Below, in pieces: positions 34,413-41,443 of a stretch of DNA of 64,000 nucleotides (within the stretch, counting starts at the first letter, position 1; the number at the start of each line of letters is the position of its first letter). The notes under the pieces are model-generated. The model saw only the letters and a program-made list of their open reading frames with translations. It had not been told where the DNA came from and did no database searches. The stretch is from Microscilla marina ATCC 23134. Lineage in GTDB: Bacteria; Bacteroidota; Bacteroidia; Cytophagales; Microscillaceae. Where the stretch lies: NCBI RefSeq assembly GCF_000169175.1, contig NZ_AAWS01000010.1:62001-126000 (forward strand), given 5' to 3'. A program made the position numbers and the translations under genes.

Positions 34413-34838
34413 ATGAGCGAAACTAAAGATATAAGAAATTCAAGCAAAGCCCCCGAACCAGTAGGCTTGTATCCACATGCCCGTAAAGTAGGCAATCTAT
34501 TGTTTTTGTCAGGTGTAGGTCCCCGCGAACGTGGCACCAAAAAAATACCAGGAGTAGAACTAGACGATGAGGGTAACATCATTTCTTATGACATTGCAGC
34601 ACAGTGCCATTCGGTTTTTCAGAATGTACGCTATATCCTGGAAGATTCGGGTTCAAGCTGGGATCAGTTGGTAGACGTAACGGTGTTTTTGACCAATATG
34701 AAAGACGATTTTAAAACCTATAATAAAATTTACGCAGAATACTTCAAAGACAACCAACCTTGCCGCACTACAGTAGAAATCAATTGTTTGCCCACCCCCA
34801 TAGGCATAGAGCTTAAGTGCATGGCTACAGTAAAGTAA
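34413..34838 (+). CDS. RidA-family protein, likely 2-aminomuconate deaminase
   Basis: A 141-residue YjgF/YER057c/UK114-fold protein. It has VGNLLFLSGVGPRERG at the N-terminal strand and the conserved Arg in CRTTVEINCLP near the C-terminus, which in RidA binds the carboxylate of the substrate. The length (141) matches the aminomuconate deaminases of the nicotinate/kynurenine ring-cleavage pathways rather than the shorter (about 125) RidA imine deaminases. It follows the aldehyde dehydrogenase by seven bases, in an operon. A general RidA role cannot be ruled out from sequence alone. Confidence 0.8.
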   Translation: MSETKDIRNSSKAPEPVGLYPHARKVGNLLFLSGVGPRERGTKKIPGVELDDEGNIISYDIAAQCHSVFQNVRYILEDSGSSWDQLVDVTVFLTNMKDDFKTYNKIYAEYFKDNQPCRTTVEINCLPTPIGIELKCMATVK

Positions 34839-34865
34839 GGAGGGCAAAACATTCAAGGCTTTAAA

Positions 34866-34899
34866 CGACAAGTGTGCGGCTAAAACTTGCGACTTGTCG
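34866..34899. terminator. Hairpin between converging genes
   Basis: CGACAAGT (34866-34873) pairs with ACTTGTCG (34892-34899) with an 18-base loop. It lies between genes that end at 34838 (plus) and 34918 (minus) and may serve as a terminator, though a T-run is lacking. Confidence 0.4.
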
Positions 34900-34917
34900 C
34901 TTGAAGCTAATAGCTAC

Positions 34918-35733
34918 TTACTCATACATCAACTCTGCCAGGTTATTCATGTCAATAGGTTGATGCACGATCTTTACCTCCCACTTTTGCTTGCGATTAT
35001 TATTTCTATCCAACCCCCGCAAAGTTATATGGGCAGTATGACCCTGTTGGCGTTGGTTAATGTGTACTGCCTGTCCGTTTTTGTCTTGAATGCCAATACC
35101 CAAACTTACGTGCAAAGGATAATTTCCTATCGTATTTTTTCGGGTAAGCATCCATAAGGATTTTAGTAACTCCTTTTCCTTTTTGGTATTTTTTACTTGT
35201 TTCAAAGCCGTCCTTATTTCCAATGCCTTGGTTTGCTCATAGTCTTGAGCATTGCCTGCCAGTTCCGACGAGTGTACATCGTGTTTGGTGGCAAGCAATT
35301 TCTCAAGATCAGGCGTAAGTTGTTTTACATATTGAATCAAAGCAGTAGTTTCTGATGTTTCCTTGGTACGATTGTCCCAAATAAGCCGATACACTTGTTT
35401 GTGTGTCTTACTTAGGTGTATGGTTTGGCTGCTCCCTCCTTTGGCTCCACTTAATTTTTTACCTCCCGATGGCAACATTTTACTTAATGCCTTGAGTCTG
35501 TTAAACTCGGCTTGGTTAATATTAAATTTTTTATGGGCAATGGTATCGCCGTATACATCTACACTTACCTTGGCTTTGCCACTGGCTGCCAATACAACGG
35601 TATAACTTCGATGAAAACGTGCTTCTACTGAACTATCGCGGTAGCGGTAAGTAATCTTGTCAAAGTATTGAGGTGGAGTAGCCTGACAAGCCATTGCCCA
35701 TAGGCATATCAAAAAATAATGGGCATATTTCAT
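34918..35733 (-). CDS. Lipoprotein of unknown function
   Basis: A 271-residue protein with a lipobox (LWAMACQA, Cys about residue 16), so it is probably a lipoprotein at the envelope. The mature part is basic and rich in Lys, Thr and Gln with alternating strands (YTVVLAASGKAKVSVDVYGD, KQVYRLIWDNRT). No catalytic motif or known domain is seen. Its own stop lies 80 bases from the converging RidA gene. I do not recognise it; length and composition suggest a lineage-specific envelope protein. Confidence 0.7.
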   Translation of the reverse strand: MKYAHYFLICLWAMACQATPPQYFDKITYRYRDSSVEARFHRSYTVVLAASGKAKVSVDVYGDTIAHKKFNINQAEFNRLKALSKMLPSGGKKLSGAKGGSSQTIHLSKTHKQVYRLIWDNRTKETSETTALIQYVKQLTPDLEKLLATKHDVHSSELAGNAQDYEQTKALEIRTALKQVKNTKKEKELLKSLWMLTRKNTIGNYPLHVSLGIGIQDKNGQAVHINQRQQGHTAHITLRGLDRNNNRKQKWEVKIVHQPIDMNNLAELMYE

Positions 35734-35799
35734 AGAATACTGTATGTGGAAATAAATTATTAAATAGTTTGTTGATAAGACCGCATGCAGAGAAAACAG

Positions 35800-35840
35800 G
35801 TAATAAGTAAATTGGGCAAAACATCCAATTTACTTATTAC
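35800..35840 (-). terminator. Terminator of the minus-strand gene at 35855
   Basis: A perfect 16-bp stem (35800-35815 against 35825-35840) with a 9-base loop. On the minus strand it is followed by a T-rich stretch (CTGTTTTCT). Confidence 0.75.
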
Positions 35841-35854
35841 TGAATATCTTATTT

Positions 35855-36454
35855 TCAACGCTTTACAAAGCGAAATTTGCCTGTAGTTAAGTCAAAGTGT
35901 AACTCAGCCACTACTATACTATTGCGGTCTACCCGGCTGTCTTTTTTTATGTAAATAGTAGTGCCGTGCTGGGGCAAGCTGGTAATATCGCTAAAAAGCG
36001 CCATTTCTCCTTGAGCTTGCCTTTGCCTTTCGTTGGCTGACATTTTGGTTTTTATGAGTTGATTTACTCGATTCCCGAAGTCATTCATTGTCATTCCTAC
36101 AATCTGATTAGGCAACAGGGTTAACTTCCCTTGTTGTATGCCATAAAACTGTAGCAGAGTACTACAAGCTTGCATACACATCAATGTGGTTACAGCCAAC
36201 ATCTCTTGCCCGCCATTGGTAACATAATAAGCCAGCTCTCCCCGTGTGATTGATTGGTTGGTATAAGAGGCTTCATACTTCATATAACCATTATGCAGGT
36301 CTTTTTTAGTAATGGTAAATTTAACATTGGCTTGAGTGGGGCTATTAAAGTAAGCTTTCACTAGAGCTTGCATACCTACTCTTGCCTTAGGTTTGGCTGT
36401 TGCCGAAAGGCTAAAAAATATAGTAATAACTGATAACTTTAGGATTGTTTTCAT
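35855..36454 (-). CDS. Secreted protein of unknown function
   Basis: A 199-residue protein with a signal peptide (MKTILKLSVITIFFSLSATA). The mature part has two Cys in LMCMQACSTLLQFYGI, which may bond or bind a ligand, and a strand-rich remainder (FTITKKDLHNGYMKYEAS, TIYIKKDSRVDRNSIVVAEL). I know no family. It lies 121 bases upstream of the lipoprotein on the same strand but with its own terminator between them. Confidence 0.7.
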   Translation of the reverse strand: MKTILKLSVITIFFSLSATAKPKARVGMQALVKAYFNSPTQANVKFTITKKDLHNGYMKYEASYTNQSITRGELAYYVTNGGQEMLAVTTLMCMQACSTLLQFYGIQQGKLTLLPNQIVGMTMNDFGNRVNQLIKTKMSANERQRQAQGEMALFSDITSLPQHGTTIYIKKDSRVDRNSIVVAELHFDLTTGKFRFVKR

Positions 36455-36673
36455 AAATATAATAGGGTTTATCGTTCAGTTGATTTGTTCGAAATTGTTT
36501 AAATTTGCAGAGCTTGGAGGCAAGCCTTCCACAATTAGGTTAATTTTAAAAAAGCCCTTGTAGTTTTTACCAGATAAGTAAATTATTTGCAACCATTCCT
36601 AAGATAAAACATTAGGTACAATTCTCCAGACCCAAATTCACCAATACCAGGTTTGGGTTTATGAACGGTTAAG

Positions 36674-37648
36674 TTAAGTGTAAAATGCTTTTAAATGATC
36701 CACAATTTCTTCTGGTGTCATTGCATACAAAGCCTTTTCGTAGTCTTGCCATTGCGCCTGAAAAGCTTTCATAAAATCGCCTAAAGCTTTGCCTTTAAGG
36801 GTTGGAAAGAGTTCCATAATTAACCTGCCATTGTATTTAGCTTTAATCGCCAGCACATATTTTTCCCTTTCTTTTTCGTTGGCAATGTGGGCAAGTAAAT
36901 CAGCCTCTGGAAAATAAGCCTCAATTACTGATAGGTAAGCATCCTTTTCGTCAAAGTCGTAAGTTTTGTCTATGTGTTGTGCTTCCAAATACTCTAGAAA
37001 AGCCTGGATAGTAGGACGTTCTTTGGCGCGTTTTTCCATTTTGTTACTCATTTCTATATAAGGCTTTACCGAAAAATAAGGACAAGCTACCACCCAGTCA
37101 AACATTTCTGCTTTGCTGGCAAAACCTCGTTGCCAATGGGCAAAGTCCAGCTCCAGAAATCCCATAATCTTGGCGGCGTCTTTTGATACTTCAATATCTT
37201 TTTGGTAGTGATGATCGGCACGACGAAACACATACTGAAGTCCTTGTTCGCCGTATTTCAGATTAAACCGTTTGAAAATACGTCCTATCAAATTGCCAAT
37301 ATCGTTGAAAGACAAAAAATTGTAGGTAGTTTCAAAGTATTGGTGGTTTCGTACAAAAAAATCTACTTGAAAGTTTTTGTACACGGTGCTAAACACCGCC
37401 CCAGCCGATTTGTACCGACTAATGCCCAAGTCTTGTACAATTTCTTTTTGCATGTGGTCCCAGTTGTTTGCAATACCAGCCGATGACACTACAATATCCA
37501 GATCGCCAAAATCGGGTTTATTGGCATAATAGCGCGGAATACGATAATGTTGACCAAATTTTTGATCTAAATAAACTTTGAGTTCTGTTTCTATTTGTTT
37601 GTAATCGGCACGAGGCAGGCGCCCCAGTTTAAATAAGTTTCCACCCAT
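36674..37648 (-). CDS. Nucleotidyltransferase-like protein (DNA polymerase beta superfamily)
   Basis: A 324-residue cytoplasmic protein. The stretch NKPDFGDLDIVVSSAG (about residues 43-58) fits the G-(x)-D-x-D metal-binding motif of Pol-beta-type nucleotidyltransferases, and KNFQVDFFVRN (about 94) supplies the expected third acidic residue on the next strand. The rest (TYNFLSFNDIGNLIGRI and the helical C-terminus) has no clear relative in my memory, though uncharacterised bacterial and viral proteins of this build exist. What it transfers, and to what, is unknown. A hairpin at 36630-36660 after the stop may be its terminator. Confidence 0.68.
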   Translation of the reverse strand: MGGNLFKLGRLPRADYKQIETELKVYLDQKFGQHYRIPRYYANKPDFGDLDIVVSSAGIANNWDHMQKEIVQDLGISRYKSAGAVFSTVYKNFQVDFFVRNHQYFETTYNFLSFNDIGNLIGRIFKRFNLKYGEQGLQYVFRRADHHYQKDIEVSKDAAKIMGFLELDFAHWQRGFASKAEMFDWVVACPYFSVKPYIEMSNKMEKRAKERPTIQAFLEYLEAQHIDKTYDFDEKDAYLSVIEAYFPEADLLAHIANEKEREKYVLAIKAKYNGRLIMELFPTLKGKALGDFMKAFQAQWQDYEKALYAMTPEEIVDHLKAFYT

Positions 37649-37770
37649 AATAAGTAAGGTTTAATCCATGTAAGTTTGGATTTTTTTTGCAAATTTGAAG
37701 AAGCGAATGTACAATGTAAAACAAAAACTTTGGTACCCAATAATACATATCTAACAAAAAACTATGAGTG

Positions 37771-37852
37771 AAGTAGCGGCAAGTAATTAGACTACCCACT
37801 GCAAGTAAGGATAACTCATTCATAGTATGATAGTTACACCTGCTCATTAGGT
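37771..37852 (-). repeat. Dispersed spacer repeat, copy 2
   Basis: In reverse complement this matches 31815-31921: 33 of the first 40 bases, then CTAATTACTTGCCGCTACTT against CTAATTACTTGTTGCTACTT. It also contains ATACTATGAATGAGTTA, similar to the flank of the motif at 18909. It sits in the 562-bp spacer 37649-38210, which otherwise holds only the motif at 38077 and AT-rich sequence. Confidence 0.6.
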
Positions 37853-38076
37853 ATGTTTGATTCTGTCTCGGCACTTACTTGATTAACGTAGAGTTTTTAT
37901 AAAACTGCTTTGAGGCATGTTGAGCCTTTTTATCTAGTGAGGCTTGGACTGAATACCTCTAATTAACTGAATCTATTTCTAAACCCGATTTATTGGGGCA
38001 GTTTGCTGTGATGCGCTCAACATAGTTAGGGCGTGTCTCCCTGTCAGTGCTTCTAATTAGTAATTGTATAACTGCT

Positions 38077-38096
38077 TGAAAATAAGCGTACTATGG
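38077..38096. repeat. Recurring spacer motif TGAAAATAAGCGTACTATGG, copy 3
   Basis: Differs from copy 1 (16971-16990) by two bases in the centre and the last pair. It lies 114 bases before the 3-hydroxyanthranilate dioxygenase start. Flanking inverted arms are weak here. Confidence 0.55.
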
Positions 38097-38210
38097 GTTT
38101 GCTAATTGCCAAGGCGTACCTAGTCCCTAAAACCCTGTCGTTGCGGTGGACTCATGTCAATAGTTTACACTCATTCGTAATTCGTAATTAATTATTTATA
38201 CATTTTGTTT

Positions 38211-38744
38211 ATGAAACCATTCAATGTACACAATCTACTACAATGGGTAGAAGAAAATAAAGATGAGCTAAAACCACCAGTTTGTAACAAAGAAGTATAC
38301 CCTGGGGGAGATTTTATAGTAATGGTAATAGGAGGACCCAACCTGCGCAAAGACTATCATTACAACGAGGGACCTGAGTTTTTCTATCAAATCAAGGGAG
38401 ATATTACTCTAAAAGTGATAGAAGAAGGAGAGTTTAAAGATGTGGTAATTAAAGAAGGGGAAATGTACCTGTTGAACCCCAAAGTGCCACATTCTCCTCA
38501 ACGCCCAGAGGGGACTGTAGGGTTGGTAATAGAAGAAAAACGCAAAGACTATCAAACCGATGGTTTTCAGTGGTATTGCGATAGCTGCGGGCATAAATTG
38601 CACGATGAGTATTTTAAACTGGTGAACATAGAGAAACAATTGCCCGAAACGTTTGCTAAGTTTAATGGCAATGTTGAATTACATAAATGTAGCAACTGTG
38701 GCGATGTGCTCAAAGTCCCCAACAAAGCAACGGCTGCTAAGTAA
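38211..38744 (+). CDS. nbaC: 3-hydroxyanthranilate 3,4-dioxygenase
   Basis: A 177-residue cupin that opens the ring of 3-hydroxyanthranilate with an Fe(II) centre. The metal ligands are expected in YHYNEGPEFFYQIKGD (His and Glu, about residues 47-53) and at His in LLNPKVPHSPQRP (about 92). The substrate-clamping Arg residues in GGPNLRKDYH and SPQRPEG are present. The bacterial-type C-terminal rubredoxin-like site has CDSCGH and CSNCGD (about 124-127 and 160-163). ATG 38211 is chosen over the TTG two codons upstream. It supplies the dioxygenase step between the monooxygenase at 41444 and the dehydrogenase at 32960. Confidence 0.94.
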   Translation: MKPFNVHNLLQWVEENKDELKPPVCNKEVYPGGDFIVMVIGGPNLRKDYHYNEGPEFFYQIKGDITLKVIEEGEFKDVVIKEGEMYLLNPKVPHSPQRPEGTVGLVIEEKRKDYQTDGFQWYCDSCGHKLHDEYFKLVNIEKQLPETFAKFNGNVELHKCSNCGDVLKVPNKATAAK

Positions 38745-38994
38745 CGTGTTCGCCCCGTAAACGGGATTTCGGGCATAGCCCTCAACAATAATTGTCCGAT
38801 TTAGAATAAATTAGCTTCGCAGAGCTTGAACTTCGTTCACTGCCTTTCGTTATTTTTATTGCCCGTAGCGCTGTTACGAGCGCAAAAACCGATGGCTAAA
38901 GCTTCGCTTTGCCGAGCTCTGCCAAAGGCTAAATGCCTCAGTCAGTTGTGCGTATTTGCCCCAAAAACCAGAAACTTATTTTGAGCACGTTACT
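38740..38994. repeat. Inverted-repeat bounded segment (255 bp) overlapping the dioxygenase stop
   Basis: AGTAACGTGTTC (38740-38751) and GAGCACGTTACT (38983-38994) are inverted copies with one mismatch. The left one includes the stop codon of the dioxygenase gene. The inside is GC-richer and full of small palindromes (GCTTCGC, GCCCGTAGCGC, GCCAAAGGC), unlike the surrounding AT-rich spacers. The right end abuts the next element with a 3-bp overlap. Confidence 0.6.
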
Positions 38995-39162
38995 AAGTAC
39001 ACTGTAAAATAAATATCTTATGCTTTTTTCGGCTTCTTTTGCCCTCTGACTTCTCTTTACAAAAATCGTGTAGCTTTGGCTATGCTCTATTTGTAAAGAT
39101 CGCTAGCAAACAAAATAAACTTGAACTAAATAACAACTTACTTAATTTACAGTGTACTAAGT
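38992..39162 (-). repeat. Short hairpin repeat element, copy C (171 bp)
   Basis: ACTAAGTACACTGTAAA (38992-39008) and TTTACAGTGTACTAAGT (39146-39162) are inverted with one mismatch. In reverse complement the interior has GAGCATAGCCAAAGCTA, then 15 bases, then GAGAAGTCAGAGGGCAA, the same core and spacing as copies A and B, while ends and flanks differ. A stem around the core, CTTTACAAA ... TTTGTAAAG, folds 39055-39097. This is a diverged family member. Confidence 0.7.
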
Positions 39163-39248
39163 GACAGCAGAATCCTGCCTGATATTTTGGGCAGGTTCTT
39201 TTTCCAGCTCTATACTATGAGCTTTTAGATTGAAATACAACCACATAT

Positions 39249-40445
39249 ATGGAAGCACCTACTCCACATAAAAACGAGAAAGAACGTTTAGAAAACTTAC
39301 TTTCCTATTATATTCTTGATACATTTCCAGAAGAAGATTATGATGCTATCACAACCATAGCTGCTCAGATTTGTGGCACTTCTATTTCGTTGATCAGCCT
39401 GATTGACGACAAACGCCAATGGTTTAAGTCTCGTTATGGTTTGGCGGTTCCCGAAACCCCCAAAGAATACGCTTTTTGTGCCCACGCTATCAATACCCCA
39501 GAGGCGCCTATGATCATTAATGACTCACGCAAAGATCAACGTTTTCAGGACAATCCGTTGGTCACGGGTGACCCTTATGTTATTTTTTATGCAGGTATTC
39601 CGCTTAATACCAAAGAAGGGTTTCCGCTGGGTACTTTATGTGTGATAGATGAGGAACCTAAAGAGTTGTCTGAAAAACAATTGAAAGCTCTTCAGGCATT
39701 GTCCAGGCAAGTCATTGGCTTGCTAGAGTTGCGCAAAAGCAAGCGGGAGCTTGAAGATACTAACCAAAGACTAGCTGAGGCAAACGAAAACCTCAATAAG
39801 TTTGTGCATGTGGTAGCTCACGATCTCAAAACTCCCTTAAATAATATCACCATGATTGTAGACATGTTGCTTATAGACCAAAAGATGACCGAAAAGCAAG
39901 CCCGCTATACCAATATGATTGGGAAAGCTACCGGTAATCTGCGTCATATCATTGATCGTTTGCTGGAGTATTACAAGAGTGATGAAATAGGCAAAGCCAA
40001 AAAAGTAAACCTGGTACTCAGTGAATTGATTGACAATTTAAGGTCTTTGTTGAGCATGAAAGCTGAAATAAATATTCAGTTGCATACCGTGATTCATCAG
40101 TTAAATACCAACCAGGCAGTTGTAGAGCAAGTGTTGCTAAACCTGGTAACCAATGCTGTCAAGTATAACGATAAAGAGGTTGTTGAAATTAGTATTACAG
40201 TAACCGAAGACCCAGCAGTGTATGTGTTTCAGGTAAAAGACAATGGAGTAGGCATTGCCCCCGAAAATCAGGAAAAAATATTTGAGATTTTTACCACCGT
40301 ATCCAGGCAAGACCGTTTTGGGGCGCAAGGATCAGGCATAGGGCTGGCCACTGTACAAAAACTGGTGAGTTCACAAGGAGGTGTTGTAAATTTAGTATCT
40401 GAGCCTGGGCAAGGTTCAACATTTAGTTTTACTATTAAAAAATAA
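39249..40445 (+). CDS. GAF-domain sensor histidine kinase
   Basis: A 398-residue soluble kinase. The GAF domain spans about 20-160, with ISLISLIDDKRQWFKSRYGL and YAFCAHAINTPEAPMIINDS, a form seen in many GAF kinases of Bacteroidota that sense small molecules or redox state. A coiled linker leads to HisKA with His191 (VVAHDLKTPLNN) and HATPase_c (NLVTNAVKYND, VKDNGVGIAPE, GSGIGLATVQKL). No response regulator is beside it; the next gene, three bases on, is a DsbA-like oxidoreductase that is likely co-transcribed. Confidence 0.92.
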   Translation: MEAPTPHKNEKERLENLLSYYILDTFPEEDYDAITTIAAQICGTSISLISLIDDKRQWFKSRYGLAVPETPKEYAFCAHAINTPEAPMIINDSRKDQRFQDNPLVTGDPYVIFYAGIPLNTKEGFPLGTLCVIDEEPKELSEKQLKALQALSRQVIGLLELRKSKRELEDTNQRLAEANENLNKFVHVVAHDLKTPLNNITMIVDMLLIDQKMTEKQARYTNMIGKATGNLRHIIDRLLEYYKSDEIGKAKKVNLVLSELIDNLRSLLSMKAEINIQLHTVIHQLNTNQAVVEQVLLNLVTNAVKYNDKEVVEISITVTEDPAVYVFQVKDNGVGIAPENQEKIFEIFTTVSRQDRFGAQGSGIGLATVQKLVSSQGGVVNLVSEPGQGSTFSFTIKK

Positions 40446-40448
40446 CCT

Positions 40449-41084
40449 ATGACCGACAATAAAACCATCCGCTATTTTGCCGACCCAATGTGTTCTTGGT
40501 GTTGGGGGGCGGCAGCATCCGTAACTCGTTTGAAAGAGCAATACCACGAATTTGATTTTGAGTTGGTGATGGGTGGTTTGCGCCCCTACGAGACCCGCCC
40601 ACTAGATGCCACCAACCGCGACAAGCTGATACAGCACTGGAGGCAAATTGGCGAAGCTACCGGACAACCTTTTGACGAGACTATTTTACACACCCCTGGT
40701 TTTGTTTATAACACCGAAGCTGCGGCAAGAGCAGTGGTCACGGTTAAAAAAATAAATCCTGCAATGACTTTTGTTTTTTTTAAAGCAGTACAAAAAGCTT
40801 TTTATGAAGAAGGTAAACATCCACAGCAGTTAAGCACCTATCTTGGCCTTTGCCAAAATATGGGCATTTCTGCAGAGGAGTTTGTGCGTGTTTTTGAGTT
40901 ACAAACTACTAAAGATGCTACATCAGAGGAGTTTATGCGTTCCAAAACTTTTTATGGTATTACAGGGTTTCCCACATTATTGCTACAGTTTGGCGATAAA
41001 GCCAAGCCTATAGCCAGAGGGTACTTGCCCTATGAACAAATGGAGCAAAATATAGAGCAAATTTTAATGAAATATGCTAAGTAG
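40449..41084 (+). CDS. DsbA-family (FrnE-like) thiol oxidoreductase
   Basis: A 211-residue thioredoxin-fold protein with the redox motif CSWC at about residues 15-18 (ADPMCSWCWGA) and the cis-Pro region GITGFPTLLLQF near 175. There is no signal peptide, so this is the cytoplasmic FrnE/HCCA-isomerase branch of DsbA rather than a periplasmic oxidase. Members transfer electrons or act as isomerases on aromatic compounds. It starts three bases after the histidine kinase stop. Confidence 0.87.
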   Translation: MTDNKTIRYFADPMCSWCWGAAASVTRLKEQYHEFDFELVMGGLRPYETRPLDATNRDKLIQHWRQIGEATGQPFDETILHTPGFVYNTEAAARAVVTVKKINPAMTFVFFKAVQKAFYEEGKHPQQLSTYLGLCQNMGISAEEFVRVFELQTTKDATSEEFMRSKTFYGITGFPTLLLQFGDKAKPIARGYLPYEQMEQNIEQILMKYAK

Positions 41085-41443
41085 TGGCAAGCTACTATTA
41101 GTCAAGAGTTAACATTCAGTGTTTGGTCTGAATTTACCTTGTCAAACTAACTTTGTTTTAATACTAAATCGTTGCCATTACCCTTACGCTATTGTATATC
41201 TACATCTAAAAGCCATCACCAAGCTTGTCCCCTCCTCTTGGTCTTAAGCGCAGCTGACCAAGAGAGCGGGTAGCGATAGCGAAGAACTTGGTCGGCTGTG
41301 TTAAGACCACTACAAGTGAGTTGGTATGGGTTTTCAATCAGACTTGGTATAACGTTGATGTTTCATTGTTTGCTATGGGCTTGTAGCTCAAAGCTTGTTG
41401 TGTCTATACTCATTTGTAATTGAATAATTTGTAATTGCTTATC
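41085..41443. other. Intergenic region (359 bp) upstream of the kynurenine monooxygenase
   Basis: It holds the inverted repeat pair at 41241-41307. Near the gene, ACTCATTTGTAATTGAAT (41408-41425) resembles ACTCATTCGTAATTCGTAA before the dioxygenase gene (38168-38186). No gene is seen. Confidence 0.5.
41241..41307. repeat. Imperfect long inverted repeat
   Basis: GTCTTAAGCGCAGCTGACCA (41241-41260, continuing AG) and CTTGGTCGGCTGTGTTAAGA (41287-41306, continuing C) are inverted copies with about three differences. A shorter inner pair, CTCTTGGTC (41235-41243) and GACCAAGAG (41256-41264), is perfect. GC content is above that of the surrounding spacer. Confidence 0.65.

Noticed and set aside
37629-37874. 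An 81-codon minus-strand frame overlapping the start of the nucleotidyltransferase-like gene
   Set aside because: Tyr/Leu/His-rich composition typical of AT-rich spacers, overlap with a real gene and with the dispersed repeat.
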